Part shown: positions 31,840 through 42,309 of the stretch, in pieces
How the letters are laid out: each line of letters begins with the position of its first letter
Numbering within the stretch: position 1 is the first letter of the stretch
Assembly (NCBI GenBank): GCA_963921935.1
Contig: OY998179.1
Coordinates: forward strand, 25,479,114-25,543,113
Direction of reading: 5' to 3'
From: Galeruca laticollis
Taxonomy: Eukaryota > Arthropoda > Insecta > Coleoptera > Chrysomelidae
DNA: 64,000 nt
Program-made: the position numbers and the translations under genes
The notes under the pieces: generated by a model
Databases searched by the model: none
The model's input: only the letters and a program-made list of their open reading frames with translations
What the model was told of the DNA's origin: nothing

Positions 31840-33225
31840 AACGAAAGTATACAAAAAACGTTCACTGTTAAAAATAATTTTGTTAAAATCATAGTAATTT
31901 TAATAAAACAAAATAATTAAATTCAACCATTTAGTCACGGAATCAGAAACAATCCCTGCACGAATAAGTTGCAAATTACGTCACACTATAAAAAAGGCAA
32001 CGACAAACGTTTGCGTACAAACATGTTGGATAAATAAATGTCCAAAAAAGCGAAGCTGTGTTGGATATGTCCTTTGGACAAAGTTGTGCAATCTGGGAAG
32101 GGGCGGCTGAGATCCCTAAAAATGTTCCAATATATTGCGAATACATGTTTAAGACTGATCGTGGTTCACTGTAGTCCTTATTTAAAAGAAACACTCAAAC
32201 TTTATATTTAAATTTGCCAAAATATTTATTGCCGAAGTTGATGTTTAATTAACCATTGTAATGATAGCATAAATTTTGCATTTCACTATCAGATTTTTTT
32301 TAAATTCCCAAGTTAACTTAGAACGTGCAGCTTTTAATTCTTAGAGCCGGTTAATCAGAGCTTCAAATATTTCTGTGGCATATCATAAGACACCAACACT
32401 ACTATGTATTTTTCAAAGTTTTTAGTATGTAACTGGCAATGTATGTTTGTTCGGTTGCAATCTTGCAACTCAGTTTTGAAGCAGATATCTTCAACCGATT
32501 GATTTGAAATTCTGTATATACGTCTAGTTTGCATGCCAATCCATGATAAGGTATGTGACGTCATTCTAAATTCAACATGGCGGATCACCAAGGTTGCCGG
32601 ACTAAAGAAAGTGGACTATTTTTTTTGCTTTCTTACAATATGGGTATTAAATGGAAGGCAGCAAAATGGATGACATAGGAATATGTATTCTTTCTAATAA
32701 TATTAAAAGCAACATGGACTATATAAGTAAAACTAATGATCTAACTATTTTCATGAGTGTAATTCGATAGGATATTTCTCGATTAGACGACATAAAACTG
32801 TATTAATGCGAAATTTATATTATTTAAACAACATTACATGGTATTTAATCACACTTTTTGGTTAATTTTCAATCACTTATTTTTAGATTAAACTTGAAGA
32901 ATCGTTTTAAAACCGTGACATTTTTATGATATTTTAAATTAAAATTATGATAATAACAACAATTGTTACTTAAACGTTACTTAGATACGGACTTAAAAGG
33001 GAAATTATCGGCCCTGCCGGAGAGTTATCTCCGAAAAGATCCTGCTTCGTTTGGAATTTTTACCATATGAGTGGAATATTCCGAAAATTTTTCATAACTA
33101 CAGTAAGAAACAATTAAACCAGCCGTTTTACATATATATTCAACCTAGTCATTTATCCATTTATTTATTCATCGAGTAAGTATAGCGTTATTTCACTGAT
33201 CTCCGTCTCACTCCCCAGAATTAAA
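31840..33225. other. Spacer between inverted minisatellites; no gene recognised
   Basis: No domain seen. If the two arrays are ends of one unit, this is its interior, but I found no coding signature. Confidence 0.3.
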
Positions 33226-33228
33226 AGT

Positions 33229-33780
33229 GTAGTTGCTGTGCTAGCTATAAAAAATGGTGTGCTAGATTGTGATAGGTGTCCTTTGTTTGTGCTAGCATTT
33301 TGGCGAGAAAATTCCGACCGGGGGTAGCTAGCGTTAACCTGGCCCCACCCGCATTCCAAAGCATTTTTATTGTAAGCTATTGGTGTGCTAGCTATAAAAA
33401 ATGGTGTGCTAGGTGTCCTTTATCTGTGCTAGCATTTTGGCGGAAAAATTCCAACCGAGGGGGCTAGCGTTAACCTGGCCCCGCCCGAATTCAAAAGCAT
33501 TTTTATTGTAAGCTGTTGGTGTGCTAGCTATAAACAATGGTGTGCTAGGTTGTGCTAGGTGTCCTTTATCTGTGCTAGCATTGTGGCGACAAAATTCCAA
33601 CCGGGGGGGGGGGGGCTAGCGTTAACCTGGCCCCACCCGAATTCAAAAGCATTTTTATTGTGAGCAGTTGGTGTGCTAGCTATAAAAATTGTTGTGCTAG
33701 GTTGTGCTAGGTGCCCTTTATGTGTGCTAGCCTTTTGGTAGACAAAATCTAACCGGGGGGGTGGGGTAAGCTTGACGGAC
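33229..33780 (+). repeat. GCTAGC minisatellite array, right
   Basis: About four units (33229-33377, 33378-33513, 33514-33665, 33666-33780). Each has TTGGTGTGCTAGCTATAAA, a G-rich CCAACCGGGGG run, CTAGCGTTAACCTGGCCCC and AAAAGCATTTTTATTGT. Unit length varies from 136 to 152 bp through the G-run and a variable TTGTGCTAGG repeat. The last unit runs straight into a truncated recombinase gene. Confidence 0.9.
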
Positions 33781-33790
33781 CTGTTAAAAG

Positions 33791-34831
33791 TGTCACGTAC
33801 GCTATGGATTGGTGCAAAGAAAAAAATATTGAGTTATATTCAGAAGATGTATTGATGGTATATTTCTCCAATTTAGCAAACAAAATGAAGTCGTCGACGC
33901 TTTGGTCACAATATTCAATGTTGCGGTCAACGTTGGATATAAAGAACGGGATTGATATCAGTAAATATTCAAACTTACGTGCTTTCCTCAAGGGACAAAG
34001 TGAGGGACATTTACCGAAAAAGGCGCGAGTATTAACAAAGGAGGAAGTTGATCGATTTTTGAATAGTGCACCTGATAATCTATATTTGATGATGAAGGTA
34101 AATGCTTTTAAAATAAACGAACAAAATTTTCAAAAAGTTTTTTTAAGGTCGTCCTAATATTGGGGGCTGCAGGCGCATGCCGTTCTGATGAATTAGTCAA
34201 TTTAACAATTGATAATGTTGAAGATGTGAAAACCGCCTTAATTATAAAAATTCCCATTACTAAAACTAAGAAATCACGTTCTTTTACTGTGTTGGGAGAC
34301 AATTATTTGAATTTCTATCGAAAATATGTTGCTTTACGTCCAACTGGATTAAAAGAACGTCGATTATTTCTCAGATATCTTAATGGAAAGTGTCATCAAA
34401 TGGTGGTTGGTATTCATACAATCAGTAGCGTCCCGCAAAAAGTAGCACAATTTTTGAAGTTGGACAACTCGAAACAGTACACTGGACACACATTACGACG
34501 AACGTCTGCTACTCTTTTAGTTGATGGTGACCTCACTTGTCTTAAAAGACACGGTGGATGGAGATAGAGCACTGTGGCGGAAGGCTATATGGAAGACTCA
34601 CTTCTAAATAAAGAAAATATTGCGAACAGAATACTGCAAGTTTATAGTGATAATTATAAACCAAGCTCCATTGTTATTTCTGATATCACAGCATCTGAAA
34701 ATATTAATGAAAACGTGTTGGATTGTTTTGAGAATTTCTCCAAGAATGAGGGTGCGGGCAGTTCTAGTGGTTTATTTAATTTTAATACTTGTTCAAACTG
34801 TATATTTAATATCAATGTGGCTAAACAATAA
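33791..34831 (+). pseudogene. CryptonI-like tyrosine recombinase, copy 1
   Basis: Exon 1 (33791-34097): MDWCKEKNIELYSEDVLMVY, then KSSTLWSQYSMLRSTLDIKN, a SAM-like core-binding domain lacking its first ~45 residues compared with copy 2. A 50-bp intron (GT at 34098, AG at 34147) splits ...LMMK|VVLIL. Exon 2 holds GAAGACRSDELVNL (catalytic Arg), TKTKKSRSFTV (Lys strand), TGHTLRRTSATLLVDG (H-x-x-R), LKRHGGW (His/Trp) and AEGYMEDS (nucleophile Tyr). A TAG at 34565-34567 replaces Ser after HGGWR, and three residues are deleted before LTCLK. The protein ends NTCSNCIFN... near 34829. All catalytic residues are visible, so the decay is recent. Confidence 0.85.
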
Positions 34832-34880
34832 TTGTAAATAGTCTTGTTTCAAATTGAAGGTACCAAGTTTTGATTGAAAT

Positions 34881-34954
34881 CAACAACATCTTTTGACTCC
34901 TAGGTTTGAAAGTGCAACTTTTGCTCCTAGGATTAAAAGTGAATATTGTTGTTG
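34881..34954. repeat. Palindrome 3' of recombinase copy 1
   Basis: CAACAACA...CTTTTGACTCCTAGG pairs with CTCCTAGGATTAAAAG...TGTTGTTG; arms of about 25-30 bp. Confidence 0.7.
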
Positions 34955-35043
34955 CTAAGATACCTGGGTTTTTTTGTTCTGTAAAAAACGGCAACTTTTG
35001 AGACTCCTGACAGTTAAAAAATGTCATACTTTTGAAGCGGTTG

Positions 35044-35190
35044 GAGAAAATAGTATATTGTTTTATTAGGAGTAAAAGTATAACTTTTTGTGGCGAGTCT
35101 GAATGTTTGATGGCCGAACGTTAGTGAGGCCGACAATTTCAGACGAGCCACAAAAAGTGCTTTTGCTCCGAATGAAACATGCTATTTTTT
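35044..35190. repeat. Long palindrome between recombinase copies 1 and 2
   Basis: The left arm GAAAATAGTATATTG...GGAGTAAAAG...CTTTTTGTGGCGAGTCTGAA...GGCC (35044-35114) pairs with the right arm GGCC...TTCAGACGAGCCACAAAAAG...CTTTTGCTCC...CATGCTATTTTTTCC (35128-35190). The tip is about 13 nt. Confidence 0.85.
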
Positions 35191-35480
35191 CCGCACTATA
35201 GAACTTATTAATATTTAAATAAAAATTCAAAACGATTGCACCGAAGTTGATAAATTCAGAGAATAATAATTATAAAACAGCGCACTACATTTCCGTGGTT
35301 ACTGGTTTTGTGATTGCCAAGTCAAAAACAAATTTGACAGTTCAATAATATTTTATAATGTCAGAAATATTGTAAGTGATTTAAAGCAACAATTGGACTG
35401 TGCATTTTTGGTAAGTACTTGAGCATCAAAATTTCGTTTGTTGTAGTAAAGTGTACTAAAATTTTCTTTTAGATTATATT

Positions 35481-36696
35481 ATGTCGGATTCAGAACCCAA
35501 CTGTACACCGCCCGACGTTGTTGACATTGCTAAGGCAGCTACGAATGATTTAATTCCAACTAAGTCAAGTAGAGTTTATAATCATGCTTACGAAAGATTT
35601 CTCACATGGTGCTATGATAAAAACATTTCAAACTATTCGGAAAATGTGCTACTAGCTTATTTTTTTGAAATGACAACTAAATTAAAAATGAAGAGTTCAA
35701 CAATGTGGTCCCAGTATTCCATGATAAAATCATTACTGAATATTAAACATGGATTAGATATAAGCAAATATATGAAACTACGTGCTTATCTGAAGAAGCA
35801 GAATGAAGGGTATACTCCCAAAAAGTCAAAGGTATTCACAAAAGACCAGTTTGAAGATTTTTTAAATAATGCACCTAATTAGCAATATCTAGGAATTAAG
35901 GTTAGTTATAATATTCTAACCTGCATAAATACAATCAAGTTTTTAAATACATACTACTTTTAGGTTGTTCTAATAATGTGCGTATCTGGAGCATGTAGAT
36001 GCGATGAAATGGTGAACATGACAATAGACGATATAAAAGATTTAGGATCTGTTATTCATATAAAGATTCCTGATAGTAAATCTAAAAAGCCACGATCGTT
36101 CACAATTATTGGAGAAAAATATATAAATCTTTACAGAAAATATACTTCTTTACGTCCACAAGCTATGGAAAGCCGACGCTTTTTTTTTGAAATTTCAAAA
36201 GGGAAAATGTTATCGCATGGTAATGGCAATTCATACAATTAGTAACGTACCCAAAACAGTAGCAACTTATTTAAAACTAACGAAATCAAAAGATTATACC
36301 GGCCATGCGTTAAGAAGAACTTCAGCTACTTTGCTTGTGGATGGAGGAGCTGATATTACTTGTTTGAAACGGCATGGAGGTTGGAGGTCGAGCACTGTCG
36401 CTGAAGGATACCTTGAAGACTCTTTGTCTAATAAAAAACAAACTGCAGAAAAAATCTTGATGTAGAATTTTTCTTCACTGTACCTGAATGCAGCTTCTCA
36501 TGAGCGAAATTATGTCGACGTTGATGTAATAGAAGCAACAACAAGTAAGGAGTGACGGGAAATGTTGTCGATGAACTCTTTCAACTCTGCACAAAATTCG
36601 CTTGAATTGGAAGTGAATAAATCAGGTAGTGCATTAAATATGTGCGGTGCAACCTTAAATAACTGTAATTTTACTATTAATAATTATTATCGTTAA
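35481..36696 (+). pseudogene. CryptonI-like tyrosine recombinase, copy 2, nearly complete
   Basis: A 5' UTR intron (35411-35472, GTAAGT...TTTTAG) precedes ATG 35481. Exon 2 encodes the N-terminal and core-binding domain (FLTWCYDKNISNYSENVLLA, then MKSSTMWSQYSMIKS). A second intron (35901-35963) sits exactly where the copy 1 intron does. Exon 3: GACRCDEMVNM (Arg), SKSKKPRSFTI, GHALRRTSATLLVDGGADIT (H-x-x-R), LKRHGGWRSSTVAEGYLEDS (His/Trp and Tyr). Defects are a TAG at 35880-35882, one base gained or lost in the T-run at 36181-36189, TAG 36463-36465 and TGA 36553-36555. The tail NNCNFTINNYYR ends at TAA 36694, overlapping an AATAAA signal. The enzyme would cut and rejoin DNA via the Tyr. Confidence 0.88.
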
Positions 36697-36742
36697 TAAA
36701 GTTTAAAAGTTCAACTAATAATTATTTTCCCTGTTAAAAATT

Positions 36743-36812
36743 CTACTTTTTTGTACGGCCGTCAGCGTACAAAAAAGTACTTTTTTGTCCGCTCACGGCC
36801 GTACAAAAAAGT
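36743..36812. repeat. Palindrome 3' of recombinase copy 2
   Basis: CTACTTTTTTGTACGGCCGT pairs with ACGGCCGTACAAAAAAGT. Inside it is a second palindrome, GTACAAAAAAGTACTTTTTT. It lies about 47 bp after the stop. Confidence 0.85.
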
Positions 36813-36857
36813 GGCGTCTGTGAAATCATACTTCAACATCATGAATTGACGTTAATA

Positions 36858-38072
36858 ATGTCTACTTTTTTTGACGTTTGCGGAAAAACAAATAATTTGT
36901 TGATAGAAGGAAATATTGACAGTGGGTTTCAAACCGCGTTAGAATGTATAAGACACATAAAAATGTTAGCGTTATTAACTGATGAAGAGAAAATAGAAAT
37001 TGTTTTGATTGTGGGAGATTACTATAAAACGCATAGAGAAGCAGCAAATATGTTCAATAATAGACATCCCAATAAAAATATAACCCAATCAACTGTAACG
37101 AAAATAGTTAATAAATTTAGAAGAACTGGAAGTATTAAAGATAATTTTATTGGAAAACATCGAAAACTTGGTGCTGATGAGAATACGCAGTTTGATGTAA
37201 TGCTGCCTGTTGTAGCAAATCCAAAATTGTCATTGCGCAAAAGAAAGTCGTTGTTACAACAAAATGTAAGTAAAAATACAGTGGCAAGAATTTTAAAACT
37301 AAATCAATACAAACCAATAATCGTTCACACATTAAAAGAAAGGGATTATGATAGGCACTTTGATTTTTGCTCTCTCATCCAAGGAGAAATAGAGAAGGAC
37401 CCTTTTTTTAGGAGGCATATAATTTTTTCCGATTAGGCGACATTTTCGTCAAATGGAACTGTCTCGTTGCAACACTGTCGCTGGTGGTCTGAGGAAAATC
37501 TCAATTTTGTATTAAAGTCTTATGACCAATGTTCGTTAAAGACGAACGTGTGGTGTGGAATTTATAATAACAAATTAATGACCTTTTTTCGCGAATCTAT
37601 GAATGCCGAACGTTATTTACAGTTTTTACAAACTCATATCAATTAATTCATGGACAAACTACCCTTAACAGAACGTCAATGTATTTGGTACCAACAAGAC
37701 GGTGCCGCATGCCACAGTACAATAAATATTAGGAACTATCTTGAAAATTTGTTTTATGGAAAAGTTATTAACATATATTCTGATCTCTTTTGGCCTGCTA
37801 GATCCCCTGACCTAACCCTCTTTGATTACTTTTTATGGGGTTACCTGAAACAAAAAGTTTACCAGAAAGCGCCGTTTCAAGATATTGACCACTTGGAGAG
37901 GATAATTCTAGAAATATATCAAGAAATTTCTCCACAAATGATAAGGAATGTATTACGTGAATTTTCCAATAGAACGATTAAGTGCATTGAACGAGAGGGT
38001 GGATATGTCGAAGCATTAGTATGCGTGAAAATTAAGTTTGTTTCAAATATTAATATTATGTTAGTTTTATAA
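36858..38072 (+). pseudogene. IS630/Tc1-type transposase, full length with two nonsense codons
   Basis: A single frame from ATG 36858 to TAA 38070-38072 covers about 405 codons with only two stops, TAG at 37434-37436 and TAA at 37644-37646. Domains in order: HTH (REAANMFNNRHPNKNITQST, then IVNKFRRTGSI), linker, RRHIIFSD with the first catalytic Asp (the stop replaces the next residue, normally Glu), VWCGIYNNKLMTFF, CIWYQQDGAACHSTINIRNY with the second Asp, WPARSPDLTLFDYFLWGYLK with the third Asp, and a C-terminal helix-rich end. It is the same family as 7540-8365. No TIRs were identified with confidence. Likely a young insertion. Confidence 0.88.
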
Positions 38073-38300
38073 CTTAGTATTTAAATGTATTTTATTATTT
38101 GCAAAATAAATGATTATCACTTATTACGCGATTTAATTGCAAAATTATTAGAAAACATCGAAAAATTAAAAGGTTATCATGCGTTTAGTAATCACAAGAG
38201 ATAAATGTTCATTCAAAATAGAAATATTGGTAAAAAATTAAAAAGTTTTAATTTAAATGGATGTACTACATATGTAGTTTTTAATTCTGAGCAACTGTTG
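38073..38300. other. No gene
   Basis: AT-rich 3' flank of the transposase; no terminal repeat recognised. Confidence 0.3.
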
Positions 38301-38409
38301 TCTATTTCCTGTCAGTCGTATAAGACTGACGCAGCGTAGCAGAGACAAGTTCTGTTATGGCGCCATGTCGGTCGAATATGTAGTGTAATTTGTGAGGTTA
38401 CAGTTAATA

Positions 38410-39118
38410 ATAGTTATTCTAAAACAATGTAAGTATCTATAATGTATCAATTTTTTTTGTATGTATGGGTTCTTACGTTCATAGGAATCGAAAAAGGCAA
38501 TTATCAGAGACCGAGTTGAATGCTTACTGGGAAAATGATGAAAGTGATGAAGATGGCCCCTTTGCTACCGACTCAGATTCAGAATATGCTCTGATGACAC
38601 TACGGTTGAATCAGATCTTGATATCACAGCTTATGAAGATGTTGAACCGAATGATGATATTATGGAAAGTGAGGATAATGACGAAAATAATGCAAATCAT
38701 GATGTGAGTAGTCCTGAAATACAGTAGTAAGTGTACGAGGGAAAGCATGCAGATATAACTTTTGTTGGACAGGCTGGAATTCAAACAAATATTTCTGTCA
38801 ATGTAACCACCAATCGAAGTGTACAAATTATTTTTGAACGAGGATGTCTTGAATTTAATTGTAACGGAAACGAATAGATATGCACATAGTATAATAAACA
38901 ATTCGGTATTAAGTAAATCCTCAAGATTACATAGTTGGATACTAATATCGAAGAAATTGAAAAAAATTTAGGCATAAATATTTGGATGAGCCTCAATATT
39001 CGACCAAAACTCAGTGATTATTGGTCAAACGATCGTCTTTATAAAAACATAGTAAGTAATCAGATGACTCGTAATCGGTTGGAAATTTTACTTAGAACGT
39101 TGCACTTTTCAGTAGTAA
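38410..39118 (+). pseudogene. piggyBac transposase N-terminal part
   Basis: A likely short intron (GTAAGTATC at about 38430, acceptor TTCATAG at about 38485) precedes RKRQLSETELNAYWENDESD and a long acidic stretch (DLDITAYEDVEPNDDIMESE in a shifted frame), the typical acidic N-terminus of piggyBac. After stops, 38935-39118 reads EEIEKNLGINIWMSLNIRPK, then LSDYWSNDRLYKN and NRLEILLRTLHFS, the start of the DDE_Tnp_1_7 domain. The rest of the catalytic domain is missing. The C-terminal end reappears at 40110-40155 and 44618-44731. Confidence 0.78.
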
Positions 39119-39120
39119 TA

Positions 39121-39290
39121 CCACAAGTGATTGAATTTTTGCGATAAGTCTGTCGATTCATTTTTGAACGAAACTGAATTGTTTCGAGAAAACACCACGA
39201 GTCCGCAGGACGAGTGGTGTTTTCTCGAATCAATTCAGTTGAGATCATAAATGAAAGACAGACTTATGAGATAAATTCAATCACGAGTGG
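39121..39290. repeat. 170-bp palindrome (3' end of mini-element)
   Basis: Arms CCACAAGTGATTGAATTT...AAGTCTGTC...AACTGAATT...CGAGAAAACACCACGAG and inverse, with tip TCCGCAGGA at about 39201-39209. This is among the longest foldbacks in the window. Confidence 0.88.
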
Positions 39291-39470
39291 AATTTTCTTA
39301 GACTATTTCACAAACAGAGTGGAAGATAAAAAATCTGAAATTCGGCAGGATTAGAGGAAATTGGCAAAAAAGTTTACCTGAGAAATCAATAAATTTTAAT
39401 GAACAGAAAACATTGACATCGAAAGAAATACTACACTACCAACAATAACCATAACATACTGAAATATTTT

Positions 39471-39903
39471 TCAATTATAATTATTATAAATAGTACAGTT
39501 ATTATATACAATGTTTTGAGCTTGATTATTTGAACACGAGCTTGTACTTGCAATATTTGTTACATCTTGATTGCTATAATTTCTGCCATTTGCTATAAGT
39601 TTTTCGTGATGTTGTTTACTAAGTTGGATGTAGGGTTTCAGCGAATTAGAGCTCGAATGTCCAGTAATTTTTATGGTTTCATTCCTTGTAATCAGAACCA
39701 TCGATTTTCCTCATGTTGAAGCCCCAGTCCTTCAAAATCATAGCTAGTCTCTCGACAGGCGTTGCTTAATCTAATAGGTATTTTCGTTCATCGCAAAATC
39801 TGGTAAATTGCTTCCAAATGTACTCCTTAGATTTCCTCGTATTTTTCGGTACATTTTCATCGATTTTTTCGAATTCGATAGAATTCATCCCAAATCTACT
39901 CAT
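39471..39903 (-). pseudogene. Tyrosine recombinase, internally deleted (copy 3)
   Basis: ATG at 39903 reads MSRFGMNSIEFEKIDENVPK, then IWKQFTRFCDERKYLLD, a stop, and VERLAMILKDWGFNMRKIDG (core-binding domain). After a frame change and loss of the Arg/His/Arg region it reads ITGHSSSNSLKPYIQLSKQH (final His-Tyr block) and ends NIVYNNCTIYNNYN. That tail matches the NNC...NN(Y) tail of copies 1, 2 and 6. Confidence 0.75.
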
Positions 39904-39992
39904 TTTTGAATGCGAGCACAGCGTAATCACTTATATTTGACGTTTAACTGTCACATGCACTGTAAACAAATCTGAAAACACCGAACTTGATA

Positions 39993-40062
39993 GGCCAATC
40001 AGAGTCAAGAGTCAAGTTTGGTATTATCGGTAAGCCGAACTTGACTAGAGCTTCTGATTGGT
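39993..40062. repeat. Palindrome at 5' side of mini-element
   Basis: GCCAATCAGA...TCAAGTTTGG pairs with CCGAACTTGACT...TTCTGATTGG, with a 13-nt loop. A CTGATTGGTT block also occurs near the equivalent end at about 45950. Confidence 0.75.
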
Positions 40063-40109
40063 TCATTTCGTAGGTGAGTGAAATAGTCCACAAAATATCG
40101 TCGCAATTG

Positions 40110-40155
40110 TGTCAGTTGCTACGATTATTTAGTAAAAAAGTTACCAAGATCGGAG
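40110..40155 (+). pseudogene. piggyBac C-terminal piece, left of insertion
   Basis: The frame reads SCYDYLVKKLPRSE and continues directly into 44618-44731 when the 4.46-kb insertion and one copy of its 8-bp duplication are removed. Confidence 0.6.
40148..40155. repeat. Target-site duplication, left, of the YqaJ element
   Basis: GATCGGAG, identical to 44618-44625. Confidence 0.92.
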
Positions 40156-40599
40156 TATGGAGGGTAGAACTAAGGAGGACCAACTCAGTGTATGAAAAAG
40201 TGGCCGCTGAAAGGGACCAAATTAAGGTGGCGCCACAGTAGCAAGTGGAAAGATTTTAAAAACAGCGCCATAAATTATTAGAGTAGGATAGGGATCAAGA
40301 CCGAACTATTGGCGATTTCGACCACCGTTGAGGGCGCTGCAAGACGTAATCAAATATGGAGGATTGTGAGTAATCTCTATGTTTATGGCGTTAGTTTTAA
40401 TACGGATTTCATGGTTGATTCGTATGTTTTAGTTGTTTGCGAACTATAAAAAAGTGTTTTTTTTGGATTTTTGTGTGTGTTTTGGACAATTGATTATAGT
40501 GTGTGAAAGAAAATAACAAACTGTGAGGTAATATAACGTTTTGCAATGGTTTAAAATATGTATCAAATCAGATCCTTTTCAGTTAGCAACAGTCATGGA

Positions 40600-42307
40600 A
40601 AACTAGGAGGTATATTTGAGTTTGACTACTGTATTTGCATATTTGGATGCAACACATGACAGAAGGTGCTTCGTGGAGGGCGAACAAGTCCTAAACAGTA
40701 GGCATTTGATTCTTTGTGGTATTTACGATCCCAAATGCAATGAATATGGTGTTTACTCAGTCATTAGACTCATGGCACTTTGCCTCCAAACCAGTGCGCT
40801 TCTAACTGGAAAACCTCATGAAGTCTTTGGATGGTTAGAGGCTGACTTTTCAACAGGAACCTGGAAAATACTTTCATTTTCATGTACCTGCAAAGCTGGA
40901 GCTTCAGGAAAATGCAAACACATTTCAGCCACATTATTGAAATGTACAAGGTAATTTTTTTCTTCACTTGAAAGGGACACTTATTAAAATACAGATTGTG
41001 TTATTGATTGCAGGGGAGATGTTCTATCACTTGAAAAATTGTCAAGCACTGATGTGGAGTGCTATTGGAGGACTCACAAGAAGGCAGTTGAGGAGGATTG
41101 CAAGGCCCAACCAATTAGCCTAACTTGTTGTGTGAAGAATATGGCTGCGAGGAAACTTTGTAGGCCACTTTCACAGGAAGAGAAAGAAATATCTTTATTG
41201 ATATCCAGTCATCCCTATTCAGCACTGAGTAAGCATATGTGAGTATTTGACCAGAACAATAAGACTTATAAAAAAAACATTGCTTATAAAACTTTCTTTA
41301 CAGACAGGGGCGTCGAACCAGACAACAAAAGTTGAATTAGGTGTGGAAGTCCTACCTCCAAATTGGCTTAATCCTCTGGTGTCACACACGAAAGAATCAA
41401 CATCTTTGTTGAGTTTGAATGTCTCAAACTACACATTGCGAGAGTGTTGCAAAGGCTTTTATTCAACTCTCTGTGATGTAGACATGTCAGAAATAATTTT
41501 CAGTTGCTGTAGTGGAAGTGAAGGTTGGAAAATTCATCGGAAGTATAGGTTAACGGGTATAAATATTTCATAAAAATATCAAAAGTAGAGATGATAAAAG
41601 GTGTTTTTCAGGTTCCCGGTTCACTTATAGACAAATGGATTGGAATCAAAAGAGCTTGAACTACTTCTTTCCAAAAGGGTTCACAAATAAATTTGTACAG
41701 CATGGTATCAAACATGAGAAAGAAGCTCTTAACAAATACAAGGAAAATTTGGGAGCGAATGTAATTGAACCTGGGTTCATTATTTGCCAGCTATATCCAT
41801 GGTTAGGGTACTCACCTGATGGTATTGTTATGGAAGAAGGAAAACCATCTAGGCTGCTTGAAATTAAATGTCCTTTTGTTGGTAATATGATCACTCATAA
41901 TAATAATAATGAACTTGAATAAATGTCTTTCATTTGTAGGCAAAACAAAAGGTGCCATACACTTCGTAAACGAATGCAGCTACCTGGAAATTTCAACCAA
42001 TGGAGTTAGGCTGAAGAAGCAGCACGCCTATTATGGACAAGTACAATTGGGCATGGCCCTGTTGAACTTGACCCAATATGATTGCATATTATATTCAACA
42101 TATTCAAGGCCTTTCCTAAATATAATTGTACCATTTGATGAAGATTTTACCAGGCAGTTAATAGAATCAATTTCTATGAATTATTTTAACCACATGATCC
42201 ATGTTATATGTGAAAATAAACAGGAGCTAGAGTATTTTCGAGTTTATTTTGGAAAAAGTATTCCATACATGAAAACATTCATTACTATTATGAAAATGTG
42301 GTCTTAA
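40600..42307 (+). pseudogene. SWIM zinc finger + YqaJ-type nuclease gene, five exons, lightly damaged
   Basis: Exons: to 40950, 41014-about 41238, about 41303-41556, 41612-41881 and 41940-42307, with introns 40951-41013, 41557-41611 and 41882-41939 clearly GT-AG and phase-consistent. Exon 1 ends with a SWIM finger (FSCTCKAGASGKCKHISATL, CxC...CxH). Exons 3-5 form a YqaJ-like PD-(D/E)XK nuclease: RLTGSRFTYR across the intron, then GIKHEKEALNKY, WLGYSPDGIV (active-site Asp), LLEIKCP (E-x-K) and YYGQVQLGMALL (Gln). All active-site residues are present. Defects are a TAG soon after the possible start near 40593 and a frame change after the exon 2/3 junction near 41335. Role inferred as a DNA-processing enzyme helping transposition. 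Confidence 0.82.
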
Positions 42308-42309
42308 AG

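Larger units (their letters stand above)
39121..40110 (-). mobile_element. CryptonI-like mini-element inside piggyBac
   Basis: Read on the minus strand: a 5' palindrome (40062-39993), a recombinase N-terminus from ATG 39903, a C-terminal remnant (39701-39471), then a long 3' palindrome (39290-39121). The 5' end starts ACAATT (40110-40105 minus), as in the mini-element at 11201. The catalytic centre of the recombinase is deleted. piggyBac sequence flanks both sides. Confidence 0.68.

Noticed and set aside
31976..32591. Minus-strand frames within the minisatellite spacer
   Set aside because: Short, no motif, no conservation evidence inside the window.
41661..41894. Minus-strand open frame over the YqaJ exon
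   Set aside because: Shadow of the plus-strand nuclease exon, whose active-site motifs are clear.
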